Shown: positions 11,189-23,763, numbered from the stretch's first letter. The stretch is DNA of 64,000 nucleotides from Auriscalpium vulgare (GCA_019915015.1 JAHBBC010000003.1:2170001-2234000); one strand, 5' to 3'. Numbers and translations are program-made. Notes: a model not told the origin generated them from the sequence alone.

Positions 11189-13517
11189 ATGTCGACCAAC
11201 ATCCCAACCTTTCCCTTCGAGTTGCTCTCTCTTATCTGTGCCGAGGTCTACGCGGCAGGTATTCCTCCGCACGTGCAGTCCCTCGACCCGTACTTTCTCC
11301 AGGAGGCCGGAACGCCCATCGCGCTCCCTTCGTCCTTCCCTCCTCCCAATTGGCCAGAGTCCGTCCAGCGCAAGACCCTCGCCAACCTCACCTTGGTGAG
11401 CCATGCCTGGTGTGACGCCGCGAAGCCCTGGTTGTGGCGCAACGTCAAAGTAGGCCTTCCGCGCAGCTGGCTCGCGCTCGTCGACGAGATCACTGGTGGT
11501 GAATACGAGGACACGCTCGTCGAGCAGACCACCGTCGACCAGTCGATCCGCGAGGTCACCTACGCCGCGCTCGCTTTTGACCCTGGTAATGCACTGGACT
11601 CCGAGGTGGCGCTGAAGATGAAGGAGTCGCTGCAGCAGGCATTGGCTTTCCCGGAGGTTTCTATCCCACCCGAGCTCCTTACTCCTCTGGTCTCTCGCGA
11701 CTCGAGCCCGAGGCGGCTCAGTCAAAGCAGCGAGAGCCCACGACTTAAGGTCAGGCGCCCCATCAGTGACGCCGTGCAGAACCTTGTGGGCTGCGACAAA
11801 CACGGCATGTACGGTGCGTACGATTTTTCTTACTCTCTCCTGCAAGTGACTAATATCTTGTTTCGAGCAGTGTCGTCAGTGCAGGATTCGCGTCCAGGAC
11901 GTTTCGTCCGTCATCTCGACTTCAACCACTTCCGGACGTTCGGGATGCGTCGCTCTGTCGCAGAGAGTGCCAGCAGCCGCTTCGTCACGGGAAAACGACT
12001 TGAAGCCATTCTCAAGGTAAATTATACCATCTATTTCGTCATATGGCGCCATTGACGGCATGCCTTTCAGCAAACTCCAAACCTAGTTTCATTCGGAGCC
12101 ACAGAATATACCGACAGCGCACTTACTCTACCGGTCCTCCAGGAGCTCCTGCTGCGTGGAGCACCGCTTCGCAGGCGAGGCCGGCCTGAATATGGTCACG
12201 ATCTTGCCAATGAAGACACTAACGATTCCGAAGATGAGGACAAGGCCCGCATGCGCGAGTGCAAGGAGCTCGAGGCCATAGATTTCACTGGCTGCATCAG
12301 CGTAAATTTCGTCAAAGCCTTTACAGACTTCGTCAATCTTCACCTGCATGGCTCGAAGAGCAACGAGGACGACCCAAGCGAAAGTAGTCAACAGAATCGC
12401 TCTCCTCGGCGCGCACGGAATCCAGGTTCACTTCCTGGACTCCAACGGCTGAGCCTTCGCGGGGCCAAGTCAATCTCGTCTCCGACGCTGAATGCCTTCG
12501 TCCTTGCATTCCCCTCCCTAACCCATCTCGACATTTCGTGCACGCGCGCATCCCCTGAGCTCCTCGAGAGCCTTGCTTCCTCCTCGACCGTGCGGCTTCA
12601 ATCACTGTCCCTCGCTTGCTGCACGCGACTCACCGCCGCGAGTATCCGCGACTTCCTCGTGTCCGCGCCCGCCGCCGCCGGCATCACCGAGCTCAACCTC
12701 TACGGTGACGGCACTTTCCGCTGCCCGCTCTCGGCTGACGAGCTGAACGACATCCTCACCTCCGCGCCATGCTTCACCTCCGGCGCGCTGCGCTACCTCG
12801 ACCTCTCCAGCGCCGCGCTCGACACGACATTGCTCACCGCGATCCCACCGCAGCCGCACCTGCGCTCCATTGGCCTTGCGTACATCCCCACACTGCCGCT
12901 GCGCGCCATCGTGGAATTTTTGCGCGACAGGGCACCGAACGTCGAGATACTTTCGCTGCAGGGTACGTCGCCCGAGCTCGGATATGGGCCTACGCGCACA
13001 TCCGTGCGGGAAGCGAACATCGCGCTTCACACGCACTTTATCTCCCCGCTGTCCACGCCGCCCTTCTCGTTCAGCATCTCCGGGGATGCTGAGCCACGCG
13101 CCGCGCAGACGCGCCTGCGCGTGATTGAGCTCGCAACAGCGGTGCTGACGGGGCTCGGCGGTGGCGCGGGCTCGTGGCGCGTCGTGCGCAGCAAGGGCGG
13201 GCGTGGGTGGTGTGTCGACATGGCAAGCGGTTGGGTCGCGCCGCCAGGGGCGGAAGGGCCCGTGCTTTGCCGCGACCTGAAGCACGAGCATCCGTGGCGG
13301 GATACGCTGGAGAAGCTTGCGGACGCAAATGGCAACGTGGGCAGCGGGATTGGATGGCATGCGCGCAAGATGGAGGTAAGCTCGGTCGTCGCGCTAGTAT
13401 ACTGAGGTCATCTTTGCTGACTGGTGTGTGAATGCATTTCAGGTGCTGCATGGTCATGGGATGCTGGGCCGCGATGACGGCTTGTATGGCGCAGTATCCT
13501 TTGCATACCAAGGCTGA
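11189..13517 (+). CDS. F-box/leucine-rich-repeat protein, tandem copy 1
   Basis: Four exons (11189-11813, 11871-12016, 12071-13375, 13443-13517) join in frame to 716 residues. The N-terminus fits an F-box: FPFELLSLICAEVYAAG, then RKTLANLTLVSHAWCDAA and KPWLWRNVKV. The rest carries degenerate leucine-rich repeats such as LPGLQRLSLRGAKSI, LTHLDISCTRASPELL and LQSLSLACCTRLTAASI, between linkers rich in Ser, Pro and Arg. F-box/LRR proteins usually act as substrate receptors of SCF ubiquitin ligases, with the LRRs binding the target; no substrate can be inferred. The gene is a tandem duplicate of 15621-17956, with all three introns at matching positions. An alternative start at 11141 would add 16 residues. 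Confidence 0.82.
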
Positions 13518-14444
13518 CCATCACGTTCGCTGCTCACAAGGCGCGCACGCAAAAGAAACATTCAACTCTCTTCTTACTCTCCGGGTATTATGGTACATTC
13601 ATCTCTAACACATAGATCGGTGGGCAACCTTTATATCAACAGTGTGTAGTGACGACGGGGCGAGTACACTGTAAGATATATCGAACACGTGTGTATTCAA
13701 AGGATATGATCATTTTTTCTTCTTCGCTGCTTTGTGTAATTCTTAAACCTACTGTATCCGCACGTCTCTCTCATATACTTACTCAAACTCAAGCACCACC
13801 CAAATAGAAAGTGTTACCACTAGGCCGCCAAGAGCGAGCTCGAAAGCAGTCATAACAACTTGAACGTCAAGAGTCTCAGCGTGAACATGGGCCTGTAAGC
13901 ATTGTATACAGTTCTGCGTGCGTCCCACAGTCGCCTGCCTATTACAAGGACAGTAAGAGCGAGCTCGAACATACGCCAGCCTTAGAGCAACGAGCGAGAG
14001 TGAGAGCAAAGCAAAAGCCTGAACTTGACACTGGCAGGCTCTGGACCACAACAGCCCCCAAGACGGAATGGACCCTGAAAGAAACGCACGCTCCCACCAA
14101 CAGCGTCTAGAAGATGGCGCCATCATACGCCGGTCATGCGGAAGACGACGCACGGCAGGATCACATATGATGTGCGTGTGGCGGTGGGTGGGGTCATCGA
14201 GCGCGCCCGGCAGGTGACATTGAGTTTGGCTCCCTCCGATTGATTCCATGTGGGCATTGTGCATGCACATACACTGATGTCTGACTGGCTGGCATTGCGG
14301 GAATGGTGGACGGCGGCTTGTACTTAGAGCCGTCTGTTTGATGAAGCTACCCTCAAGAGGCGCATTAAGTATGCGGCATTGCGAGATAAATGACCTCTAT
14401 TGCACCAGTTCTGACTCAACCATTAGCGGGAAATCGCTGAAGCC
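13518..14444. other. Intergenic region between the F-box/LRR copies
   Basis: About 930 bp after gene copy 1. A minus-strand frame at 13779-14270 has a hydrophobic C-terminal stretch but no domain and no convincing splice context, so I do not call it. No RNA gene was recognised. Confidence 0.45.
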
Positions 14445-14690
14445 GTCAAGGGGTATACAAGAACCTAGCGTAATACTCAACTAGGCAGGTCCATCCCGAG
14501 GCGGAGCAAGTGCTGCACATGTCTTCTGAGTCGGTTGCGCCGACCCCAAACCTTGTGCAAGAACTGTAAGTCCCTGGCACATGGGTGACGCGGTGACGTT
14601 CCGTGAAACGTGTCCACTGACCTCGTACGTCCTCGGTCCAACAAGCTCGGCAAATTTGCAATTGCGCGCAGAAGGCTCGGGAAGACGCGA
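14445..14690 (+). repeat. Intergenic repeat linked to the F-box/LRR duplication, copy 2
   Basis: Second copy of the block at 9765-10010, in the same orientation, about 1.1 kb upstream of F-box/LRR gene 2. Matched blocks are interrupted by substitutions and small indels. Confidence 0.6.
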
Positions 14691-15555
14691 GAGTTCGTGC
14701 GCTCATGTGCTCCCCTACGAACATCACGAGTGTTGATGGGTTTCACTCAAGACGCCTGACGATGGAATTTTATTAGCGATGACAGAACGGTGAGAAGCGG
14801 GGACACAGGGCATCGCAGTCAGTTATTTGAGGATCCTGTTCAACGAGAGCTGGAAAGGTTGAGTCACTGAGACACCCGCCGAGACACGCAGGACACACAA
14901 AATGGTGAACAAAGAATGTTCATTGAGTAACGTGCTCGGCGGCGGGACCACTTGCTTGCGAGTCCAGGCCCGTAAAACTGGCCTCGATGGTCTCAGGTGA
15001 CGGCAAAAAAGAGCCGCTTGCGGGATGATCTTGAGGGTACCCAACCAGGTGAGCAGGTTGCCGAGCGCGTAACGTTATTTTGTTACCTCGGGAGAAAGCG
15101 AAGCGAAGGCTAGCGAAGGATACCGATGGAACGGAGACATGACGGACAACACGGGTTGCGTTACTAGTACTGACACACAAGACGATATTCCGCCATCTAG
15201 CCGCTGGCAGGGTGGTGTGGGTGGTGTTGCGCCGACAAACGTGATCTAGCGATTCCTGGATCGCGCCAAGGCCGAAGGATTCACGACATATGGCGTGTCG
15301 CCCTGGCGAACGTGCACTGCGGAGGTGAGGACCGGACAAGCTTAAGCGGTCCTGCAGAACAAGTGCTGTGGGTGATAGAGTCGGAGTATCAAGAATACTG
15401 AGCACTGGCAAGCCTAGACCGGCGAGGCTGCATGAAGAGCCGGTCCGAGTGCTCAGTGGGATTCGACGGGAGGAGGCAAACAGAGAGATTGGCGCGCGTG
15501 ATCTACCCCGCATCCTCATGCGGATCTTCCGCACACGTGATCCATCCACTCTGGC
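14691..15555. other. Intergenic region and promoter of F-box/LRR gene 2
   Basis: About 865 bp. The part from about 15360 resembles the promoter of copy 1. A minus-strand frame runs antisense through most of it, but it has no ATG at its start and no recognisable domain. Nothing else is supported. Confidence 0.45.
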
Positions 15556-15561
15556 TATAAG
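15556..15561 (+). promoter_or_regulatory. TATA box of F-box/LRR gene 2
   Basis: TATAAG lies 65 bp before the ATG at 15621, in the block CACNTGATCCATCCACTCTGGCTATAAG shared with the promoter of copy 1. Confidence 0.6.
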
Positions 15562-15620
15562 ACGCGTCGACACACCGCCTTTGTCCTAGTCATCCCCGCT
15601 CTCAACGCCGGCCCCCATCC

Positions 15621-17956
15621 ATGTCGACCATCAATGTCAACGCCTTTCCCTCCGAGCTACTCTTTCTCATATGCGCACAGGTCTACGCAGCAGGTCTTCC
15701 ACCGCGCGCCCAGTCCCTCGACCCCCATTTCCTGCAGGAGGCCGGAATCCCCGTCGCGCTTCCTTCATCCTTCCCACCTCCAAGCTGGCCCGAGCCCATT
15801 GCCCGCAAGACCCTCGCCAGCCTCACTCTCGTGAACCGTGCCTGGGGCGAAGCCGCGAAGCCCTGGCTCTGGCGCAAGGTCGAAGTCCGTCTCCCGCGCA
15901 GTTGGCTCGCGCTCGTCGACGAGATCGCCGGCGGCGAGGACGAGGAAGGCTTTGTTGAGCAGACCGCGCTCGCCGTTGACCAGTCTATCCGCGAGGTCGC
16001 CCACGCCGCCCTCGCTCTGAAGGCCGGTCCTGGCAATGCGCTCGACTCGGAGGCAGCGCTCAAAATGAAGGAGTCGCTCATGCAGTCTCTGTCTGGCCCG
16101 GACGGCTCTATCCCGCCGGAGCTCCTTACCCCTCCGGTCTCTCGCGACCCGAGCCCGAGGCGTCTCAGGCAGAAGAGCAAGAGCCCGGCACGATGGAAGC
16201 TCATGCGCTCCATTAGTAACGCAGTGCAGGACCTTATGGGCCGCGACGAACACGGCATGTACGGTGCGTGATGCCGACTACTCTCTCCAGCAGGTCACTG
16301 ACCAGCTTTCTCGAGCAGTTCCGGCAGTGCATGATTCGCGTCCGGGACGGTATGTCAATCATCTCGACTTCAACCATTTCCGGACCATTGGGATGCGTCG
16401 CTCTGTTGAAGAGGGCGTCAGCAGCCGCTTCGTCACGGGCGAACGGCTCGAAGCCGTGCTCAAGGTAAAATTTCATCATCTGTTTCGTCATATGGCGCCA
16501 TTGACGCCCGTTATTTCCAGGAGACCCCAAACTTAGTAACGTTCGGAGCCACCGAGTACATGGACGGGGCACTTACTCTGCCGGTCCTCAAGGAGCTCTT
16601 GCTGCGCGGGGCGCCGTCTCGTGGTCGTGATCAGCCAGCGAGGGGTCGCGGGCTAGTCGTCGAAGACACCAACGATATTGAAGCCGAGGACAATGCCCGC
16701 AGGCGCGAGTGCAAGGAGCTCGAGGCCCTAGATTTAACTGGCTGCGTCAGTATCGTCTTTGTCAACGCATTCACGGAATTTGTCAACCTCCACCTGCGTC
16801 CGGGCGACTGGGAGAGCAACGACAACGACCGACGCGACCGCCGCCGCAGGAGCCGCTCCCCAGACACTCACGTTTCATTCCCTGGACTCCAACGGCTGAG
16901 TCTTCGTGGGGCCATGTCGATTTCGTCTCAGACGCTCAACGCCTTCGTCCTCGCATTCCCCTCCCTGACCCACATCGACCTCTCGTGCACGCGCGCCTCC
17001 CCCGATCTTCTCGAACGCCTCGCGTCGTCCTCGACCGTGCAGCTCAAATCGCTATCCCTGGCTCGCTGCACGCGCCTCACCGGAGCGAGCATCCGCGACT
17101 TCCTCGTGTCAGCGCCGGCCGCGACCGGCATCACCGAGCTCAACCTTTACGGCGACGGCACGTTCCCTTGCCCGTTGTCTGCCGACGAGTTGCGCGACGT
17201 CCTCACCTCCGCGCCATGCTTCGCCTCCGGTGCGCTGCGCTACCTCGACCTCTCCAGTGCCGAGCTTGACGCGGCATTGCTCGCCGCGATCCCGCCGCAG
17301 CCGCACCTGCGCTCCCTCGGGCTCGCTTACATCCCGACGCTGCCATTGCATGCAGTTGCGGACTTCGTTCGCGAAAAGGCGCCGCACGTCGAGGTGCTCG
17401 CACTGCAGGGCACTTCTCCCGAGCTTGGCTACGGGCCCGCGGGTGCATCTGCGCGCGAGGCGAACATCGCGCTGCACACGCACTTCATCCGCCCGCTGTG
17501 CACGCCGCCCTTCTCGTTCAGCATTTCCGGGCCCGCTGAGGCGCGCCCCGCGCCGACGCGCGTGCGCCTAATTGAGCTTGCGAGCGCGCTGCTGACGGCG
17601 CTCGGAGGCGGCGCGGGCTCGTGGCGCATCGTGCGCAGCAAGGGCGGGCGTGGATGGTATGTGGACACGGCGAGCGGGTGGGTCGTGCCGCCGGGGGCGG
17701 ACGGGCCCGTGCTTCGCCGCGACCTGACGCTCGAGCACCCGTGGCGGGATGCGCTGGAGAAGCTGGCGGACGCGAATGGGAACGTGAGCAGCGGGATTGG
17801 GTGGCATGCGCGTAAGATGGAGGTACGCTCGGTCATCGCTAGTATGTTGGAAGTCATTTTTGCTTACTGGGTTGTGTATAGGTGTTGCATGGCCATGGGA
17901 TGCTGGGCCGTGAGGACGGCTTATATGGCGCTGTTTCGTTTGCATATCAAGGCTGA
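15621..17956 (+). CDS. F-box/leucine-rich-repeat protein, tandem copy 2
   Basis: Four exons (15621-16263, 16319-16464, 16521-17822, 17882-17956) join in frame to 721 residues. The F-box reads FPSELLFLICAQVYAAG, then RKTLASLTLVNRAWGEAA and KPWLWRKVEV. LRR-like segments follow, such as LPVLKELLLRG, LTHIDLSCTRASPDLLERL and LKSLSLARCTRLTGASI. The final short exon ends LYGAVSFAYQG, as in copy 1. The expected role is SCF substrate recognition. Identity with copy 1 is high over the whole length; the main differences are in the Arg/Ser/Pro-rich linkers near residues 165-195 and 330-350. Both copies keep intact frames and TATA boxes, so both are probably expressed. Confidence 0.83.
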
Positions 17957-18242
17957 CTGTCTTGTTTGGACTCTCAAACATCGTGCAAGCGCGCAGGATC
18001 GATGAAACTACTAACTCTTTTCTTACTGGCATTTCGGAATTCAGTACAAACTCGTCGATAGGACCTCGCATTTCATTCGAAAGTATTTATACCCATCATG
18101 CACGTTTCGCACATGTACTTGTACCTCGAACCACGGATATCTTAGCAATATCTTAACCTGCATGGAAGTGCAGTGGCATATATTAAGGCTACATTACACA
18201 GAAGCATTGGAGAAGTACAGAAGTACAGCCGATAGGGCAGAT

Positions 18243-19333
18243 CACTTTCTGGCGAAGGTGATCTGTAAATGCGTCAGTATGATGCATAGGAGAACGAGAG
18301 CCATCTAAAAACACCTTGATTTTGTTCTCGCCGTCGAGTTTGTAGTTGTGCAGTGCGTCCTTGGCGGCGGTCGCGCTGCCCTCGTCCACGTATTCCACAA
18401 ACGCAATGTCCTTCTTCGTCGGGATGAGACGGACTTCGTAGAGATTGGGGTATCTACAACAAGGCGGTGAGTGAATGCGGAGACTCGAAAGCCACAGGCA
18501 AAATACGTACTGTGTGAAGAGCGCCATGAGCTGGTCTTTTGTGACAGTTTCGGGCAGATTTTGCAGGAAAAGGATCTTGTTCGGTGGGAGGTACTCGTCT
18601 GGCATCTGTACATTGGGCCGTCTAGGGGCGGTCGTCGCGTCGACTTGCAATGCATCAGTAACACTGTCGGCTGACGGCACAGAAATATACTCACCATCGG
18701 TCGCAAGGCGTTTGGCGCGCAGCTTGCGCTTCAAGGGGTTGTTGTATCGCGTCGCCTCTACGCCGAAATCAACATCATTATCATGAAAGAATGCATGGCA
18801 ACGCACTCTTGTGCTCCAATCGTCGCTGCTTGTGCGCGTCCAAGCTCGTTGCGTCAAGCTTTTTGACCACTGCGTCGGATCGCGTGCGTGCAAATGATAT
18901 TTGCTGGAACATGCGTCAGATCAGTCACATCGAAGCTAAACCACGAGGCAAAGACGCACCATGGGCTTAGAGTACAGCGGGAAGCCTTTCACCTCCTTCA
19001 AAGCCTTCTTCGCGATGTCCGGGGATGCGAACGACACAAACGCCTGTCCGCGCATGCGCAGGTTGCTGTGCGCGACAACGTCCAGAACTTCCCCGTACGA
19101 TTTGAAGAGGCCGCGCAACGAAGCTTTGAGCACTATATCGAATAGGGTCAGACGACTTCAATTGTAATGAGTTATAACGCACCATCGATGCGAATGCGCT
19201 CATTGAGGTTCTGGATGTACAGTGTCTCCGATGTGTACTCGTCCTGAGGAGGCTCGGCGGGTGCGGCGGGTGCGGCGAGTACGTCGGTCGGCGCTGGATC
19301 AGTGACCATAGGTACGGGGGCGCTGTCTGCCAT
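18243..19333 (-). CDS. U1A/U2B''-type spliceosomal snRNP protein (two RRMs)
   Basis: ATG at 19331-19333 begins six exons ending with TGA at 18243-18245. RRM1 (about residues 38-120) has RNP2 LYIQNLNE and RNP1 MRGQAFVSF, followed by GFPLYSKPM and ISFARTRSDAV, as in U1A/U2B''/SNF proteins. A basic linker (NNPLKRKLRAKRLATD) follows. RRM2 has ILFLQNLPE and DIAFVEYVD and ends ITFARK, the usual C-terminus of the family. The protein binds U2 (or U1) snRNA in the nucleus. I favour U2B''/Msl1 but cannot exclude a U1A/Mud1 role, or one protein serving both snRNPs as in flies. Exon 1 (19183-19333) and the 50-nt intron at 19133-19182 are well supported. It converges on F-box/LRR gene 2 and diverges from malic enzyme. 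Confidence 0.87.
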
Positions 19334-19855
19334 TTCAGAAAAGACCTTGGTCACTGCAAAACTAGAGAGTTGAACGTTGAACGTTGAAGTCAAGCCAGAG
19401 TCAAGTCGTTCAGTCTGGCGACGTACCGTGGGAATTCTCCCTCCTCGCCCGCCTCAGTACAGCTGATCCTTACTCTTCAACCACCATCTTTGCGGTGAGT
19501 GCAGGACCACCAATTTTCCGCAGTGAGTGCAGTCGGCCATGAGTCTCAGACGCTCACTCACACTCGGCCGTCACGTCGTTCAAGTGCACGCCTTGCCACT
19601 CGTCGACCAGCACACTAGGCGCTTTTATATCTTCGCACGTTCTTCCCGCTCGCACATATCGTATCATAGATCCGCCAACGCGGTGACATGCAAGCAGGAG
19701 CTTGGAAGTCGAGGACGGCGGCGCTCGGGGAGCATGTAACCTGGGGCTGATCTGATTATATCCTGCGGTGCGTCCCGAACGACGTCAGAGCCGTCTATTT
19801 CCGGCCTGCTATATAGACTGAATCGACATACCCCACAGAGTATCTCATTACATCC
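19334..19855. promoter_or_regulatory. Divergent promoter region, snRNP protein / malic enzyme
   Basis: 522 bp separate two divergent ATGs. On the plus strand a TATATAG element at 19810-19816 lies about 40 bp before the malic enzyme ATG, close for a TATA box but plausible with a very short leader. No other gene is seen. Confidence 0.45.
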
Positions 19856-22063
19856 ATGGCACCCCTCAGTAACGCCTCCAAGAACGTCTTCCGCGTCGCC
19901 GCGCGCGGCGAGGTCATCCTCGACAATCCGCGCTGGAACAAGGGCACCGGGTTCACCCACCAGGAGCGCAAAGACTTCGGACTCACAGGCCGCCTCCCGC
20001 ACCGCGTCAACACCCTCGATGATCAAGTCTCTCGCGCCTACGACCAACTCCAGAGTCATGAAACACCGCTGCGCAAGAACTCTTTCCTGCAGTCGCTCAA
20101 AGAGCAGAATTGGGTTCTCTATTACTCCTTGATCCAGCGCTATCTCAGGGAACTCATGCCGATCGTGTACACGCCCACTGAGGTATCTTCATCTCACGCC
20201 GTCCTGACATGCTGAAATGACGCAATCACCGTCAGGCGGATGCCATCGCGAACTACTCCCATTTGTTCAGGCGGAGCGAGGGCTTGTATCTGACGTTCGA
20301 TGATCGAGACACGATGGAGGAGGACTTCCTGGAGCAGGTCAAGGGGCGCAGCATTGACCTTATCGTCGTATCTGACGCCGAAGCCATCCTCGGCATTGGC
20401 GACCAGGGTGTTGGGGTATGCTCAGGTTCCTCGCATTGCGTCATCTTTGCTGAACCCCTTTCCAGGGCATTGGGGTAACTCCAGATCATCGAATATCCTC
20501 CGCCATCGCTGATTCTTATCACCTCGCGTAGATCTCGACGGCAAAATCGGTCATCTACACGTATGTGACTGTCAATTCATCGCGCGTCCCATTGACAAAT
20601 TTTGCCTCAAGCGTCATCGCAGGCATCGACCCGTCCAAGTCACTGCCGATAACCCTGGATGTGGGTACGAACAACGAAGAGCTTCTGAACGATAAACTCT
20701 ATGTGGTGCGTCTTTAGCATATCCTCCCGACCTGCCCCCTCATCTCGGATTAGGGGTGGCCGCACAAACGCGTCCGCGGGCAAGCGTACGATGATTTCGT
20801 CGACAAGTGAGTGAATTGATGGCTGCTCGCAAGTTTCAGCCTCTCACGTCTACGCAGGTTTGTTCAGTTGGTCCGGAAGCACTTGTCGCACTGTCTGCTG
20901 CACTTCGAAGATTTTGGCGTCACCAATGCGCAGCGATTGCTCGAGCTGTACCGCGACAAGCATGCCGTATTTAACGACGACGTGTACGTTCTACATTGCC
21001 TGCTGCCATTGTTCAAATCCTCACATCTCGCAGACAAGGCACTGGCGCTGTCACCCTCGCCGCCGTCATGTCTGCCATCGGCGTGACCAAGAGCAAGCTT
21101 GCTGAGCAACGCTTCATCATCTACGGCGCGGGGTCCGCCGGCCTTGGCATCGCGCACCAATTGCGTGACGGGATTGTCGAGCTTGACGGGATACCTGCCG
21201 CACAGGCCAATTCACAGTTCTACCTGATTGACAAGTTCGGGCTCATCAAGAACTCGCTCGGGGATGACAAGATCCGGCCCTCGCTGCGCGACTTTGTCCG
21301 CGCGGACGCGGAGTGGGAGGGCGTGCCGACTGACGGGAACGGTGGAGTCTCGCTGCTCGAGGTCGTGAAGAAGGTGCGCCCGACGGTGCTGATCGGCACG
21401 TCGACGCACCCGGGCGCGTTCACGGAGGACGTGATCAAGGAGATGGCGAAGGGGTGTGATCGCCCGATCATCCTGCCGCTGTCGAACCCAAGCCGTTTGG
21501 TCGAAGTTGACCCTGCGCTCGCGAATGAATGGACAGCCGGCAAGGCATTGCTCGCTACCGGCAGCCCATTCCCGCCTGCGAAGACGCCCGGCGGAAAGGA
21601 CTACATGTACGTGCCTGCTCCATTTGTACCGAATGCGTCTGTTGACGAGGCGCCCGCGCATTCTGCAGCATCGCCGAGTGCAACAGTACGTCTACCTCCC
21701 TCCCCCTGTCGCATCGTGTCGCTCACCCCCACTTTTCCAGACGCCCTTATATACCCCGGGCTCGGATTCGGGGCGATTCTCGCGCGCTCGCGCATTCTCA
21801 CGGACACGATGATCCTCGCGGGCACGCAGCGCCTCGCATCTCTCTCGCCAGCCCTGAAGGACCCCGACGCCGCGCTGCTGCCCGACTTTGGCGACGCGCC
21901 CGAGGTGAACTTCGAGGTGGCTGTCGCGGTCGCTGAGCAGGCGATCAAAGAGGGCAGCGCGGATGTGGATTGGGACGACAAGACGGTGCGGGAGAAGGCG
22001 CGGGAGATGCAGTGGCTGCCGATCTACGGGGAGTATGTGTATGACAAGGATGGCGAGGAGTGA
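19856..22063 (+). CDS. NAD(P)-dependent malic enzyme
   Basis: Malic enzyme decarboxylates L-malate to pyruvate with reduction of NAD(P)+, supplying pyruvate and, if NADP-dependent, lipogenic NADPH. ATG at 19856-19858. The first exon ends at [14 protein letters not shown], the family signature. After splicing, the frame includes [23 protein letters not shown], the metal-site segments FEDFG and VFNDDVQGTG, and the dinucleotide fold [14 protein letters not shown] tiny exon between introns near 21606 and 21688 restores IAECNN ahead of [17 protein letters not shown], which is strongly conserved and confirms both splice sites. TGA is at 22061-22063. The N-terminus is basic and Ser/Ala-rich but not a clear mitochondrial presequence, so location and cofactor preference are unsettled. 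Confidence 0.92.
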
Positions 22064-22439
22064 CAAGCCTCAGAGCGAGGTGTACATGACTACCATGATG
22101 ATTGACTTCAACGATGGGCTCCAGTATAACAGCTAGATGTTGTGATAGTACTAAGTTAGTAGCTAGTGACTTTTTTTCATCAGGCGCTAAAGTGGCTTGC
22201 AAGCGGAACTCTACCAGTACCTATCCTATCCTCCGATGCGCGGAAGACAGTCGTTCCGTATCCTATCCTGCGCTCACAGCGCTGCCCTTCGCTTCACTCG
22301 ATATCACGCACGAGGGCTACAATTTGGCTATGAGGTCCACCTCATCGTTGGATAGTAGCCTCTTTGTCGCTATCTCCAGCTGCATAGCGCCTCGTTTACT
22401 AATAGGTCGGCCGAAGCGAGAAGCACTCGTCAAAGCTTG
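22064..22439. other. Intergenic region, malic enzyme 3' end / adenosine kinase promoter
   Basis: 376 bp between two genes on the same strand. It holds the malic enzyme 3' untranslated region and the adenosine kinase promoter. A small open frame crosses it but shows no domain and overlaps both control regions. Confidence 0.45.
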
Positions 22440-23763
22440 ATGCCTGCGTCGACATTCCCTCTGCTATGCCTGGGTCACCCCCTGCTCGACATCCAGGTCA
22501 CTCACGGCGAAGTGCTGCTCGAAAAGTATGGTCTCAAGGCGAATGACGCGATCCTCGCCCAGGACAAGCATGCTGCGCTGTGCGTCGCCTTGGGCTCTAT
22601 CATATATTCACACTGAAGAAGGCGCCGCAGCTACGATGAAGTTGTGCGGGACTATGAGGTGTCTTATCTCGCGGGGGGAGGCGCCCAGACTGCAGCGCGG
22701 GGAGCAGCGGTGAGTGGTCCACACACAGTACACTTACAGTGAGGCTGAAGGCCAACAGTACATCCTTCCGCCAGAATCAGTCGTCTTCATTGGATGCGTC
22801 GGAGACGATGAGTTTGCAGCGCATCTGCGCGCCGCAAATCAACGCGAGGGCCTCCGAGAGGCATACTACGTCAAGAAGGGGGAGAGGACGGGTGTATGTG
22901 CGGTTATCATCACCGGGACGCACAGGTGCGTTATTCTTATTCTGTACCAAGCGTGTCTACAGTAGGTTTACACTCTGCGGTCACATCGCCAGGTCTCTCG
23001 TGACGACGCTGCGCGCCGCGCAGAGCTTCGACATCGCACATCTACACACACCGGAGATCTCGCGGCTCATAGACGGCGCGCGTGTTTTCTATGTAGAGGG
23101 CTACTTCCTCCGTCATGCAGTGGATTCCGTGGTAGAGGTCGGCAAGAAGGCATTTGAATCAGGGAAAGTGCGTACGAGCTTCACAATCGAGGAGAATGAT
23201 TATCAACCAGACGGACTACAAGATCTTCGTGACGAACCTATCCGCCCCATATGTCGCGCAGTTCTTCAAGGCCGAGCTCGAGGAGGTGCTCTTCTACACG
23301 GACATCATCATTGGAAACGAGGCCGAGGCCACTGCATGGGCTGTCGCCGCCGCGCTCCCCGACACGGCCCCCGACGACTTCCCAGCCATCGCGAGGGCGC
23401 TTGCCCTGCTCCCAAAGTTCGAGCCCGCGCGCCCGCGCACGGTGGTCCTCACGCAGGGCCCCGAGGCCACCATCCTCGTGAGCGCGGCGGCGCCGGATAG
23501 CCCGCGCGTGTTCCCCGTGGAGCGCCTGCCGGATGCGCAGATCGTCGACACGAACGGCGCGGGCGACGCCTTTGCGGGCGGCTTTTTGGGCGCGCTGGTC
23601 GCGGGGAAGCCGGTCGACGAGTGCGTGCGCGTCGGGCAGAGGTTGGGCGCGATGAGCGTGCAGATGGTGCGCATTGAGGTCTGTTCTTTTTGTGTGGATT
23701 TCCTCGCTGATGCCGGGACAGGAAGGGCCGCAGTATAGGTGGCCGAGAGAAAAGGTCATGTAG
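22440..23763 (+). CDS. ADO1: Adenosine kinase
   Basis: Adenosine kinase phosphorylates adenosine to AMP with ATP. It recycles adenosine released from S-adenosylhomocysteine and so supports methylation. ATG at 22440-22442 opens LLCLGHPLLDIQ, the usual N-terminal strand of the family. Spliced exons give LKANDAILAQDKHAALYDEV, then LAGGGAQTAARGA, VVFIGCVGDDEFAAHLR, GTHRSLVTTL, ARVFYVEGYFL, FVTNLSAPY and IIIGNEAEA. The pfkB signature 2, DTNGAGDAFAGGFLGAL, carries the catalytic Asp. A short last exon after a GTGCGC...ACAG intron reads GPQYRWPREKVM and ends at TAG 23761-23763. Six introns are supported by conservation on both sides. The domain is complete and of normal length. Confidence 0.92.

Noticed and set aside
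13779..14270. 163-codon minus-strand frame with a hydrophobic end
   Set aside because: No start context, no splice partners, no recognisable domain; amino-acid make-up looks random.
14920..15573. 217-codon open frame on the minus strand upstream of F-box/LRR gene 2
   Set aside because: It begins with GTG rather than ATG, lies antisense to a conserved promoter and TATA box, and shows no domain. The matching minus-strand frame near 10949-11845 overlaps gene 1 antisense, so both look like composition effects of GC-rich DNA.
22102..22440. 112-codon frame between malic enzyme and adenosine kinase
   Set aside because: It fills the 3' untranslated and promoter regions, with no conserved motif.
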